Assembly (NCBI GenBank): GCA_030613505.1
Contig: JAUWLW010000052.1
Location: forward strand, 1 to 17,452
DNA: 17,452 bases
Source of the DNA: Candidatus Zixiibacteriota bacterium
Lineage (GTDB): Bacteria > RBG-13-66-14 > B26-G2 > WVWN01
Direction: 5' to 3'
Below are positions 6,426 to 14,123 of the stretch, piece by piece; position 1 is the stretch's first letter, and every line of letters begins with the position of its first letter. Both the position numbers and the translations under genes were made by a program. The notes beneath the pieces are model-generated. The model was not told the DNA's origin. It saw nothing but the letters and a program-made list of their open reading frames with translations, and made no database searches.

Positions 6426-7618
6426 ACGGCCTTTCCTATAGAGGAACGTGGGATAAACCCGCTACGCCGCCGGGCCGGCTGGAGCGAATCGGCGAGGCGT
6501 GCGGCATCGCCGCGCTGGTAAACCTGGACGGGCGCCCCGAAAGCGGCGCCCGTATCGGTAAAATGATCCGGACTATGGTCGACCGCGAGAACGGCCTGGG
6601 CGCCGGCTACGCCGCCTACGGCCTATTCCCCGAGCGCGCCGACCTCTACTGCCTCCAGATGCTCTTCGACGACCGGGGGGCGCTGGAGCGCGCGCGGGAA
6701 TTCCTCGGAAAAAAATTCCGCCTCGACGCCGACGAGGAGATCGCCACGTACCCGGTGGCGACGCTTTTGGGGAAGCCGCCGATCTGCTGGCGGTTCTTCG
6801 TAGCGCCCCCCAAGGAGGCCGAGGGGCAAGAGGACGACTACGTCATGGCGCAGGTCTTCCGGCTCAACGCCGAGCTGGCCGGCGCGTTCGTGATGTCCTC
6901 CGGCAAAGATATGGCGGTCTTCAAGGGGAACGGCTGGTCGCACGAGATTTTCGACTTCTACGGCATCGGCGATTACGAGGCGCCGCTGTGGCTCGCCCAC
7001 TCGCGCTTTCCGACCAACAGCCCGGGCTGGTGGGGAGGGGCGCACCCCTTCAATATCCTGGGCCTCTCCATCATTCACAACGGCGAGATCACGTCCTACG
7101 GGACGAACCGCCGCTTCGTCGAGATGTGGGGTTACCGCTGCACGCTGTTGACGGACAGCGAGGTCATCGCGTATTCGCTGGACCTGCTGCTGCGCCAACA
7201 ACGTCTCCCGGAGCTCGTCGCGTGCGCGGCCCTCGCGCCCCCCTACCACTTCCTCATCGACGAGATGGAGAACGGCGGCGCGCGGGAGCTGTTGCGCGAG
7301 ATCCGCGTGAACTACCGCCCGGCGATGCTCAACGGCCCTTTCAGCGTCGCCGTGGCTACGAATTACGAGGCGCCGACGCTGCTCGGCATGACGGACCGCA
7401 AGAAACTCCGGCCGCTGGTGGCGGCGACCTCCGCCGACGGCAATACCGTCTTCCTCTCGAGCGAGGAGTGCGCCATCGCTATCCTGGGCGAGGATGCCAC
7501 GGAGGCCTGGGCCCCCCACGCCGGCAAGCCCGTCATCGCCGGCGTAGGGCGCGGCCTGGTCCGGCGCGGCACGGAGGATTACTTCGAGGGCCTCGAGATC
7601 GAGTTCGCGAACCCGTAA
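6422..7618 (+). CDS. Glutamate synthase, glutaminase (class II amidotransferase) subunit
   Basis: 398 residues matching the N-terminal amidotransferase domain of GltB as a separate polypeptide. It hydrolyses glutamine and passes ammonia to the synthase subunit. The catalytic nucleophile should be Cys27 (A-C-G-I-A-A-L-V-N), which becomes N-terminal after removal of 26 residues. The motif S-R-F-P-T-N-S-P-G-W-W-G-G-A-H-P-F, then I-I-H-N-G-E-I-T-S-Y-G-T-N and T-D-S-E, are the conserved substrate-binding and oxyanion elements of GltB. The start ATG overlaps the stop of the HdrBC-like gene. No later methionine or other start codon places Cys27 at position 2, so a cleaved propeptide, as in E. coli GltB, is likely. 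It ends 5 bp before the FMN subunit gene. Confidence 0.92.
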   Translation: MNGLSYRGTWDKPATPPGRLERIGEACGIAALVNLDGRPESGARIGKMIRTMVDRENGLGAGYAAYGLFPERADLYCLQMLFDDRGALERAREFLGKKFRLDADEEIATYPVATLLGKPPICWRFFVAPPKEAEGQEDDYVMAQVFRLNAELAGAFVMSSGKDMAVFKGNGWSHEIFDFYGIGDYEAPLWLAHSRFPTNSPGWWGGAHPFNILGLSIIHNGEITSYGTNRRFVEMWGYRCTLLTDSEVIAYSLDLLLRQQRLPELVACAALAPPYHFLIDEMENGGARELLREIRVNYRPAMLNGPFSVAVATNYEAPTLLGMTDRKKLRPLVAATSADGNTVFLSSEECAIAILGEDATEAWAPHAGKPVIAGVGRGLVRRGTEDYFEGLEIEFANP

Positions 7619-7623
7619 TCGTT

Positions 7624-9153
7624 ATGGCGGACATATACCACGAGATCCCACCACGCTTCCAGGTCGAAATCGACCGCGAGAAGTGCCGCCTCTGCGAGCG
7701 GTGCACGGTGAACTGCACCTACGACGTGCACTCGTTCCAGGGCGAACGCATCGTTACCCGCAGCGAGAACTGCGTCGCGTGCCAGCGCTGCGCGACGATG
7801 TGCCCCCAGGGGGCTATCTCGATCCTGCCGGGCAAAATCTCCTTCGCGCCCCACTACACCTACAGCGAGCGCATCAGGCGCATCATCTACGAGCAGGCCA
7901 GCACGGGGGGAGTGATGCTCGCCGGCTCCGGGACCGACCTGCCGTACCGCGTTATCTTCGACGACCTGCTGCTCGACGCCGCCCAGGTGACCAATCCCTC
8001 CATCGACCCGCTGCGGGAAACAGTCGAGACGGTTACCTACCTCGGCCGCAAGCCGGACCGAATGTTCGTGACCGAAGGTGACGGCAAGCTGACCGTGAGC
8101 CGGGGCGCCGACTACCCCAACGTCCAACTCTCGACGCCCATCGTCGTGGGCCACATGTCGCTGGGGTCGATCTCGTACAACGCTTGCGTCGCCATCCTCC
8201 GCGCCGCCAAGGAAGTGGGGACCATGGTCGGGACCGGCGAGGGCGGCCTGCACCCCGACTTCTACGAGTACGCGGACGTCATCAACAGCGAGGTCGCCTC
8301 GGGCCGCTTCGGCATCGAGCCCCGCTACCTCAAGGAGATCGCCGCGCTCGAGATCAAGATAGGCCAGGGGGCCAAACCAGGCCACGGCGGCCACCTCCCC
8401 GGCGAGAAGGTAGACGCGCTCATCTCCGAGACGCGCATGATTCCCAAGGGGACGGACGCGCTGTCGCCCTACCCCCACCACGACATCTACAGCATCGAGG
8501 ACCTGGCGCAGCTCATCGGCGCGCTCAAGGAGGCGAGCCGGTACCGCGTGCCGGTAGGCGTCAAGATAGCGGCGGTACACAACAGCGCGCCCATCGCCTC
8601 CGGCATCGCCCGCGCCGGCGCCGACTTCATAACGTTGGACGGCCTGCGGGGCGGAACCGGCGCCGCGCCCCGCATCATTCGCGACCACGCCGGCATCCCC
8701 GTCGAGCTGGCCGTCGCGGCCGTGGACCGGCGCCTCCGCGAGGAGGGAATCCGCCACCTGGTCTCGATCGTGGCGGGCGGGAGCATCCGCTACGCCGCCG
8801 ACCTGGTGAAGGTCCTCGCGCTGGGCGCGGACGCGGCGATGGTGGGCCAGTCGGTGCTGATCGCGATGGGCTGCCGCGCGTGCCAGATGTGCCACCTCGG
8901 CAACTGCTCGTGGGGAATAGCGACGCAGCGGCCCGACCTCACGCGGCGCCTCGACGTGGACATCGCCGCCCAGCGGCTGGCCAACGTCTTCCACGCCTGG
9001 ACCGAGGAGCTCCGCGAGATACTGGGCGCGCTCGGCATAGACTCCGTTGAATCGCTGGTGGGCAATCGCGACCGCCTCCGCTACGTGGGGCCCAACCCCA
9101 AAGTCGCGGAAGTTTTGGGCGTCAAGCACGCCGGCGAACCGTGGTCCGATTAA
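7624..9153 (+). CDS. Glutamate synthase, ferredoxin-FMN synthase subunit (archaeal-type GltB2)
   Basis: 509 residues. Residues 11-65 are a two-cluster ferredoxin domain: C21-x2-C24-x2-C27-x3-C31 and C50-x2-C53-x2-C56-x3-C60-P. The rest is the FMN-binding glutamate synthase barrel, which makes glutamate from 2-oxoglutarate and ammonia. Landmarks are G-H-G-G-H-L-P-G-E-K-V, S-P-Y-P-H-H-D-I-Y-S-I-E-D-L, G-L-R-G-G-T-G-A-A-P and V-A-G-G-S-I-R. The [3Fe-4S] ligands follow as C417-x5-C423-x4-C428, exactly the spacing of bacterial GltB, ending in G-I-A-T-Q-R-P-D-L. The ATG at 7624 lies 5 bp after the previous stop without a good Shine-Dalgarno, suggesting translational coupling. The frame is open far upstream (to 6988) inside gltB1, but that part overlaps the glutaminase gene and is not coding. 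Confidence 0.95.
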   Translation: MADIYHEIPPRFQVEIDREKCRLCERCTVNCTYDVHSFQGERIVTRSENCVACQRCATMCPQGAISILPGKISFAPHYTYSERIRRIIYEQASTGGVMLAGSGTDLPYRVIFDDLLLDAAQVTNPSIDPLRETVETVTYLGRKPDRMFVTEGDGKLTVSRGADYPNVQLSTPIVVGHMSLGSISYNACVAILRAAKEVGTMVGTGEGGLHPDFYEYADVINSEVASGRFGIEPRYLKEIAALEIKIGQGAKPGHGGHLPGEKVDALISETRMIPKGTDALSPYPHHDIYSIEDLAQLIGALKEASRYRVPVGVKIAAVHNSAPIASGIARAGADFITLDGLRGGTGAAPRIIRDHAGIPVELAVAAVDRRLREEGIRHLVSIVAGGSIRYAADLVKVLALGADAAMVGQSVLIAMGCRACQMCHLGNCSWGIATQRPDLTRRLDVDIAAQRLANVFHAWTEELREILGALGIDSVESLVGNRDRLRYVGPNPKVAEVLGVKHAGEPWSD

Positions 9154-9169
9154 ACGCTTTTGGAGGAAA

Positions 9170-10009
9170 ATGGTCGAAGTAAAGGAAAAAGTCGAAGCGG
9201 AGGTAAGGGCGGAAGCCGAACCGTACGTCGTCGAGATTTCCGCGCTGGACGAACGGGGGGAGCCGAAGCCCTACAAAGCTCTCAACGAAGAGGTCCACCG
9301 CGCCGCCGCGGCCGGCTGCGACGTCATCCGCCTGCGCGACGTGCACGGCCAGCGTTTCCTGGCCGCGGGTATGGAAGGCCGGGTTCGCCTCGAGGTCTAC
9401 GGCACGCCCGGCAACGACCTCGGCATCTTCATGGACGGCCCGACGATCGAGGTCTTCGGCTCGGCGCAGGACCAGACCGGCAACACGATGAACAACGGCA
9501 AAATAGTCGTCCACGGCAACGCCTGGGACGTCACGGCCTTCGCGGCGCGGGGAGGCAAGATCTTCGTCCGGGGCGACGGCGGCTACCGCATCGGCATCCA
9601 CATGAAGGAGTTCCGGCGGCACCGGCCGGTCGTCGTTTACGGCGGCTGCGTGCGCGAGTTCTTCGGCGAGTACATGGCGGGTGGCTTGCTGGTGGCGCTG
9701 GGGCTCGACGGCCGCGGGAACGCCGCGACCCACAACGCAGGCCGCGAGGTTGTCGGCCCGGGCCTCGCGACCGGAATCCACGGCGGCGTCATATATCTGC
9801 GCGGCGACGTCCCCGACCACTACCTCGGCGTCGGCGCCGTCAAGCGCGGGCTCGACGAGCGCGACCGTAAAACGCTCGAGCCGGTATTGCGCGAGTTCGG
9901 CGAGTACTTCGACGTCCCGCTCGAGTTAATTTGGGAGAAGCCGTTCACGAAAGTAGTGCCGGCCTCCTCCAGGCCCTACGGGGCGTATTATTGTGGAAAA
10001 TTGATCTAA
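9170..10009 (+). CDS. Glutamate synthase, GXGXG (GltB C-terminal) subunit
   Basis: 279 residues corresponding to the C-terminal right-handed beta-helix of GltB, here a separate subunit. Repeating glycine-rich turns occur throughout (G-M-E-G-R-V, G-T-P-G-N-D-L-G, M-N-N-G-K-I-V-V-H-G-N-A, A-R-G-G-K-I-F-V-R-G-D-G-G-Y-R-I-G-I-H, A-G-G-L-L-V). The domain stabilises the ammonia tunnel of the synthase. The first ~30 residues are rich in K/E/V and may be an assembly arm. The start is ATG 9170, just after GGAGG, 16 bp after the FMN subunit. The last residues (Y-C-G-K-L-I) end normally. With the two preceding genes it reconstitutes all of GltB, so the enzyme is complete except for an electron-input (GltD) subunit. 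Confidence 0.93.
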   Translation: MVEVKEKVEAEVRAEAEPYVVEISALDERGEPKPYKALNEEVHRAAAAGCDVIRLRDVHGQRFLAAGMEGRVRLEVYGTPGNDLGIFMDGPTIEVFGSAQDQTGNTMNNGKIVVHGNAWDVTAFAARGGKIFVRGDGGYRIGIHMKEFRRHRPVVVYGGCVREFFGEYMAGGLLVALGLDGRGNAATHNAGREVVGPGLATGIHGGVIYLRGDVPDHYLGVGAVKRGLDERDRKTLEPVLREFGEYFDVPLELIWEKPFTKVVPASSRPYGAYYCGKLI

Positions 10010-10050
10010 GGCGTGCCATACTCAACGACGCAGCGACCCGGGAGGCTGCG

Positions 10051-10770
10051 ATGCTCAGATACGCAACGATATTAATAACTTTAGCCGCGCTCCTTACGAC
10101 GGGCTGCTGGTACGGGACCTTCATGAGCCCGCGGGCCGTCGGCACCGGCAAGGTCCGCCTCCGCGTCGCCGGCGAGCTGCCGGCCTACCTCAAAAGCCAC
10201 GACCGCGACAAGGACAACGCCAAGGTCCCGGGCCCGGAGGGAAAAGAGGTAACGCCCGGCTTCGGCGACGGCTTCGCCAACGCGATGATCACGTACGGCG
10301 CCGGCGAGCGCTTCGACATCGGCCTCCAGGGCAACTTGTACTCCGTCGGCATCCACGCCAAGTGGTGGGCGGTGGTAGTGCCGGAGAGAAAGAAGAGAGG
10401 GATGGACTTCGCGCCCATCCTCTTCCTTCACTACATCTTCGACACCCAGCGCATCGCGCCCAAGCTCTCGCTCGTGGGCGGCGTACCCATCAGCCGCATC
10501 GCCGAGGCCTACATCGGCTACGAGGGGTTCTACGGGCCGCAGATGACGCTCATGGACGACGTGTTCGCGGGCCGCATCGACTTCGAGGACGTCGGGAAGC
10601 AGGAACTTTACCAGGACAACCTCTTCATCGGCGTCGACTTCAACTTCAAGGACATCGGCTTCACCACCGAGTTCGGCTACCCCATCAACCGCAACGACCG
10701 CGACAGGTCGTCGGCGATATGGTTCGGCATCGCGGCGTACTACGGCGAGCTGTTGAGGGGCCTATTGTAG
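10051..10770 (+). CDS. Predicted lipoprotein / outer-membrane barrel-like protein of unknown function
   Basis: 239 residues. M-L-R-Y-A-T-I-L-I followed by L-A-A-L-L-T-T-G-C19 is a signal peptide with a cysteine in lipobox position, although T rather than L stands at -3. The mature part has several amphipathic beta-strand-like stretches (F-D-I-G-L-Q-G-N-L-Y, S-L-V-G-G-V-P-I, N-L-F-I-G-V-D-F-N-F, F-T-T-E-F-G-Y-P-I, I-W-F-G-I-A-A-Y-Y), as in small outer-membrane barrels. ATG at 10051 has GGGAGG 7 nt upstream. It starts 41 bp after the GXGXG gene on the same strand and could share its transcript, ending at the hairpin at 10819. I know no family for it and propose no role in nitrogen metabolism. 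Confidence 0.75.
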   Translation: MLRYATILITLAALLTTGCWYGTFMSPRAVGTGKVRLRVAGELPAYLKSHDRDKDNAKVPGPEGKEVTPGFGDGFANAMITYGAGERFDIGLQGNLYSVGIHAKWWAVVVPERKKRGMDFAPILFLHYIFDTQRIAPKLSLVGGVPISRIAEAYIGYEGFYGPQMTLMDDVFAGRIDFEDVGKQELYQDNLFIGVDFNFKDIGFTTEFGYPINRNDRDRSSAIWFGIAAYYGELLRGLL

Positions 10771-10818
10771 CGGGCCGGAGAAGGCCGGGCGCCGCGCGGC
10801 GCTTAGGTTGAAACGCAC

Positions 10819-10850
10819 AAAAAAACCCCCGCCTGATAGGCGGGGTTTTT
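10819..10850. terminator. Bidirectional intrinsic terminator between convergent genes
   Basis: Stem CCCCGCC (10827-10833), loop TGATA, stem GGCGGGG (10839-10845), then five T on the plus strand. Seven A at 10819-10825 become a T tract on the minus strand. It therefore ends both the operon from glnA to the lipoprotein gene (plus) and the toxin-antitoxin operon (minus, gene end at 10871). The stem is the same as that of the hairpins at 15117 and 16292. Confidence 0.9.
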
Positions 10851-10870
10851 ATATCATCACTACGGAGGGG

Positions 10871-11125
10871 TTATTTATAAACGTCCCCTCGGAAGCCGAT
10901 TAAGTAAACTTTTATGCTTTCTTCCGTCAAAAAATAGACAACGCGAACCGGCCCCACCCTCAACCTGAACGAATTTTCGAAACCGCCGCGGACGGGCTTG
11001 ACGTCAATTGTCCTCGTTTGCGGGTCCGCGGCGAGTTTCTCGAGGCGCGACGTTATGGCCTTTTGAAGGTATAGCGGGAGGCGATGGTAGTTCTTAGCGG
11101 CAGTCTTGGAGAATAATACCCTCAC
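10871..11125 (-). CDS. RelE/ParE-superfamily toxin of a type II toxin-antitoxin pair
   Basis: 84 residues. M-R-V-L-F-S-K-T-A-A-K-N-Y-H-R-L-P, a helix pair rich in lysine and arginine, then R-L-R-V-G-P-V-R-V-V-Y-F-L and final strands give the compact RelE fold. RelE toxins are ribosome-dependent mRNA endonucleases or, as ParE, gyrase inhibitors; I cannot choose between them here. The typical C-terminal catalytic residues are not obvious apart from basic residues and a final tyrosine (Y83). The ATG overlaps the antitoxin stop by 4 bp (11122-11125), the standard antitoxin-first order. No separate ribosome-binding site is needed. Confidence 0.85.
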   Translation of the reverse strand: MRVLFSKTAAKNYHRLPLYLQKAITSRLEKLAADPQTRTIDVKPVRGGFENSFRLRVGPVRVVYFLTEESIKVYLIGFRGDVYK

Positions 11126-11334
11126 TCTTTGCCGGCGCCCCGGTTGACTTCCTCCAGCGTATACGTGTCGCCGCGTTCAAAATCTTTTCGGCTACCGGCG
11201 GTTTGAGTTTCGGCATCCTCCAACTGATTGCCGCGGGCGACCTTATCGGCGAAATATAGGATCTCCAAGATAGCGTCCTCGTCCAACGCTACGGCTTTTT
11301 CGATCAGCCGGCCTAATAGTTCTTGCTTGGTCAT
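11122..11334 (-). CDS. Antitoxin of the RelE-type pair
   Basis: A 70-residue acidic protein (M-T-K-Q-E-L-L-G-R-L-I-E-K-A...) with helical N-terminal half and an E/T/G-rich tail, the shape of an antitoxin whose flexible C-terminus wraps the toxin. Its stop overlaps the toxin start. The frame extends to an ATG at 11352, but that codon lies inside TGCTATAAT (11351-11359), a near-perfect extended -10. A transcript from it would begin near 11343, downstream of that ATG. I therefore list the ATG at 11334; a GTG at 11343 is also possible and would be leaderless. I do not recognise the DNA-binding fold. The pair is likely self-repressing through this promoter, as is usual for the class. Confidence 0.7.
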   Translation of the reverse strand: MTKQELLGRLIEKAVALDEDAILEILYFADKVARGNQLEDAETQTAGSRKDFERGDTYTLEEVNRGAGKE

Positions 11335-11350
11335 TTGGATCACCCGATAC

Positions 11351-11359
11351 ATTATAGCA
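11351..11359 (-). promoter_or_regulatory. Extended -10 promoter of the toxin-antitoxin operon
   Basis: On the minus strand 11359-11351 reads TGCTATAAT, i.e. TGn plus a consensus -10. No -35 matches 17 bp upstream, as expected for extended -10 promoters. The predicted start of transcription is near 11343, so the mRNA would have almost no leader. Confidence 0.55.
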
Positions 11360-11419
11360 TTATTAAAGGAGGCGGTAGCCGCAAAAGGGGTTTTTACGCC
11401 TTCGCCCGCGAGACAAAGC

Positions 11420-11448
11420 TTGACGGGCGTAACGCAAGCTGTTAAGAG
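11420..11448 (+). promoter_or_regulatory. Possible promoter of the symporter gene
   Basis: TTGACG (11420-11425), a strong -35, is followed after 17 bp by TAAGAG (11443-11448), a poor -10. It lies 40 bp upstream of the symporter ATG. The ATG itself is preceded by a T-rich stretch without a Shine-Dalgarno sequence. Confidence 0.3.
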
Positions 11449-11488
11449 TTAACCCTGCGGAGCTCCGTTTTTAACCGCCTTTTTTAAT

Positions 11489-12736
11489 ATGAAACTCAAA
11501 GGCCACCACATCATCCTGCTGCTCATCATGGTCGGCATGCTCGCCGGCGGCATCTGCGGCTGGGCCTTCGGCGAGAAGATGCTCGCCGTCAAGTTCCTGG
11601 GCGACCTCTTCCTCAACTCCCTCATGATGATGATCGTGCCGCTCATCGTGGCGTCGATGATTACGGGGGTGGCGTCGCTGGGGGACATCCGGCGGCTGGG
11701 CCGGACGGGCCTGGTGACCGTAGGCTACTACTTCGTGACCACCGGCGTCGCCGCCGCCATCGGCCTCTGCCTAGCCAACTTGATTAAACCGGGCGCGGGC
11801 GTCACGCCCGTAGCCCACGAGCTGCCGTCGATGGTGGGGGAGAAGACGTACACCGTCGTCGACGTCATCGTCAACATGATCCCGAAGAACGTCTTCGAGG
11901 CCGCGGCCGAGACCAACGTCCTGCCGCTCATCGTCGTGGCGCTCGTCTTCGGCGGCATCCTGACGACGCTGGGCGAGAAGGGCCAACCGGTCATAAAGTT
12001 CTTCGCTGGCGTCAACGCCGCGGTCATGAAGCTCGTTTACCTGGTGATGATGTTCGCGCCGGTGGGCGTGTTCGCGCTGGTGGCGACGAAGCTGGGCGCC
12101 GCGGGAGGGGGCGAGGCCTTCTGGGGGGAGCTGTTCAAGCTGGGCAAGTACGCGGCCACGGTGCTTACGGGCCTCGCCCTCCACGCCTTTATAGTCCTGC
12201 CGCTGCTGCTTTTCTTCATCGCCCGCCGCAACCCCTTCAAGTACGCGTTCAACCTGCTCACGCCCTTCGCCACCGCTTTTTCCACCGCCTCCTCCGCCGC
12301 GACGCTGCCGATGACGATGCGCGCCGTCGAGAAGCGCAACAAGGTCTCCAACGAGGCGGCGTCGTTCGTCCTGCCGCTGGGCGCCACTATAAACATGGAC
12401 GGGACGGCGCTCTACGAGGCCGTCGCCGCGCTCTTCATCGCGCAGGCGTACGGCATCGAGCTGACGGCGGTGCAGCAGCTCGTCATCTTACTCACGGCGA
12501 CGCTGGCGGCGGTGGGCGCCGCGGCCATCCCGGAAGCCGGCCTGGTGACGATGGTCATCGTGCTAACCTCGGTGGGCCTGCCGGTGGAGGGCATCGGCGC
12601 CATTCTGGCCATCGATTGGTTCCTGGACCGCTGCCGCACGACGGTGAACGTGTGGGGCGACAGCGTCGGCGCCGCGGTCGTCGACCGCCTCGAGGTCTCC
12701 CGCCGCGCCACCCGAGACGAGGTAGAGGAGTATTAG
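11489..12736 (+). CDS. Sodium/proton:dicarboxylate or glutamate symporter (DAACS family)
   Basis: A 415-residue inner-membrane protein of the GltP/DctA/EAAT family, which takes up glutamate, aspartate or C4-dicarboxylates with cations. Family hallmarks are present: L-N-S-L-M-M-M-I-V-P-L-I early on, the HP1 loop serine motif A-S-S-A-A-T-L-P (about 265-275), N-M-D-G-T-A-L-Y-E-A-V-A-A-L-F-I-A-Q (TM7, about 301-318), the HP2 region A-I-P-E-A-G-L-V-T-M, and the TM8 motif D-W-F-L-D-R-C-R-T-T-V-N-V-W-G-D. The arginine in D-R-C-R-T-T and aspartate in V-W-G-D are expected for acidic substrates. ATG 11489 is the only start that keeps the first helix. It is separate from the glutamate synthase operon but fits glutamate-centred metabolism. 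No terminator follows; transcription would converge with the AT-rich gene ending at 12831. Confidence 0.93.
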   Translation: MKLKGHHIILLLIMVGMLAGGICGWAFGEKMLAVKFLGDLFLNSLMMMIVPLIVASMITGVASLGDIRRLGRTGLVTVGYYFVTTGVAAAIGLCLANLIKPGAGVTPVAHELPSMVGEKTYTVVDVIVNMIPKNVFEAAAETNVLPLIVVALVFGGILTTLGEKGQPVIKFFAGVNAAVMKLVYLVMMFAPVGVFALVATKLGAAGGGEAFWGELFKLGKYAATVLTGLALHAFIVLPLLLFFIARRNPFKYAFNLLTPFATAFSTASSAATLPMTMRAVEKRNKVSNEAASFVLPLGATINMDGTALYEAVAALFIAQAYGIELTAVQQLVILLTATLAAVGAAAIPEAGLVTMVIVLTSVGLPVEGIGAILAIDWFLDRCRTTVNVWGDSVGAAVVDRLEVSRRATRDEVEEY

Positions 12737-12830
12737 GGGGATTTTATATCCGCGGGGAAAAGGGAACCAGGAGGTTAACAGCCGAAAAACGTCAAAAAGC
12801 AAGGGTGGATTCGCTAAAGTAGACCACTAT

Positions 12831-14111
12831 TTAACCCCTCCTAGAATACAATAAAAACGTATCCATAACCTTAGGTACTATACGGTCGATATATATTAAT
12901 TTACCGCGGCCGCCAAACCGGTTTTCTCTACAAAACCAGTCTCCTGTAAACCCCGTCAAAGGGGTAATCTCGAAGTTTATCTTCCCTCCGTGGAGCATAC
13001 TAGAATCCTGGAACCTAACGATACCTCCCCGTAACTCGATTTTTAGGGTATACTCATTCCGGTATACCCAAAACGATTCTTCTATTCCAGTCCCTGAAGC
13101 TTTCTCAGGTATCAAAGTCTCTATTTGTCGGTCCGCCGGTTCTTTTTTATTGATAAATTCGACAGCCGCTTTAACGTGTGCGATTAAATAGTTATATAGA
13201 TCTCTAGCTTCTTTCGCTACCTCGGAACGATTTATAGAAACCCGGAAATCTATCCTAGGGATTGTATATTCCGTAATCCGTGACCAATACAATTCCCTGA
13301 TAGGTTTAGTGAACCAAGCCCATGTTACTTCCCCAATTACCGATACCGACGCCCAAGTATCATAAGCCCATTTTTTAACTTTACCCCAAGTGTGGTAAAA
13401 AATTTTTCTCCTTAATTGTGATATTAAAACTTCCGAGTGCGAAAAATACCTCGTTTTCGCTTCGTCTATTAATTCCCCCGTTCTTAATTTACCATCTAAA
13501 TCCCGTGTGAATAATTCTACCCGTTCTAACGAATACGTTTCTTCGCCTTTAACGCTTTCATCTAACGCGGTATCGGGGAATCCCGAGTGAATATTAAAAG
13601 ACTTCTTCATCCGCCACCTTTTATTACGGTCGGTTTTAATAAATAGGAAAACGCGCGGAGTTTCATACATTGCCGGAGGGTGGAACGTACTCTTCGGGTC
13701 GAAAGATAATACCGAATAAACTACGGACTTTTCACGGATAAATATCGGCCGAAAATCATCACCCCGCTCTACATCCGTAAGATTATCCGGGAAATCTAAG
13801 TATTTTTTATGCGGGTAAAACGTATATTCGCTAGTACGTAATAGCGTTTTAGTAACTATTTTTAAGGCGATATCGTCTATTATACCTGGTATCGAGCGCT
13901 TATTAACGAAACCCAATTTAAGGAATAACTTGTCGGTTCTATAACGGGTAGGGAACCCCTCCATCTTATTTAAATATACTACACTAGTCCCAACGTTGAT
14001 CTTAGGTTTGAATCTTAATAAAACCCTAGTTATAATCGTGTGTAACCCTACCAAAGCGGGTGGTAGTAGGATTATTATCGATGCAAAAGTAATAATATCC
14101 CCGGTACGCAC
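12831..14111 (-). CDS. AT-rich orphan protein with an N-terminal membrane anchor
   Basis: 426 residues that I do not recognise. Residues ~6-33 form one hydrophobic segment (I-I-T-F-A-S-I-I-I-L-L-P-P-A-L-V), and the remainder is soluble, mixed alpha/beta and rich in aromatic and charged residues. A middle stretch W-G-K-V-K-K-W-A-Y-D-T-W-A-S-V-S-V is tryptophan-rich, followed by a second mildly hydrophobic patch. The last third has beta-rich segments (I-E-L-R-G-G-I-V-R-F, K-I-N-F-E-I-T-P-L-T-G-F). Codon use is strikingly AT-rich with many AAA, ATA and TTA codons, unlike its GC-rich neighbours, which suggests recent transfer. The start is a GTG at 14111, with TATAAA immediately upstream and no Shine-Dalgarno, so translation may be leaderless. 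Function unknown. Confidence 0.75.
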   Translation of the reverse strand: MRTGDIITFASIIILLPPALVGLHTIITRVLLRFKPKINVGTSVVYLNKMEGFPTRYRTDKLFLKLGFVNKRSIPGIIDDIALKIVTKTLLRTSEYTFYPHKKYLDFPDNLTDVERGDDFRPIFIREKSVVYSVLSFDPKSTFHPPAMYETPRVFLFIKTDRNKRWRMKKSFNIHSGFPDTALDESVKGEETYSLERVELFTRDLDGKLRTGELIDEAKTRYFSHSEVLISQLRRKIFYHTWGKVKKWAYDTWASVSVIGEVTWAWFTKPIRELYWSRITEYTIPRIDFRVSINRSEVAKEARDLYNYLIAHVKAAVEFINKKEPADRQIETLIPEKASGTGIEESFWVYRNEYTLKIELRGGIVRFQDSSMLHGGKINFEITPLTGFTGDWFCRENRFGGRGKLIYIDRIVPKVMDTFLLYSRRG

Positions 14112-14123
14112 TATTTTATACTA
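14112..14123 (-). promoter_or_regulatory. -10-like element abutting the orphan gene start
   Basis: The minus strand reads TAGTATAAAATA directly before GTG 14111. Either TAGTAT or TATAAA could serve as -10, putting the transcript start at or inside the start codon. No Shine-Dalgarno sequence is present, consistent with a leaderless message. Confidence 0.35.

Noticed and set aside
6988-7623. Upstream extension of the FMN subunit reading frame
   Set aside because: It lies inside the glutaminase gene in another frame and is low-complexity. The ferredoxin domain begins right after ATG 7624.
7579-9129. 516-codon open frame on the minus strand opposite the FMN subunit
   Set aside because: It lies antisense to an unmistakable glutamate synthase gene and its translation is low-complexity and arginine/valine-rich. 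GC-rich codon bias removes stops on the opposite strand.
10051-10770. Lipoprotein gene as a functional part of the glutamate synthase operon
   Set aside because: It is close and on the same strand, but it is a secreted envelope protein with its own ribosome-binding site. Shared transcription alone is not evidence of shared function.
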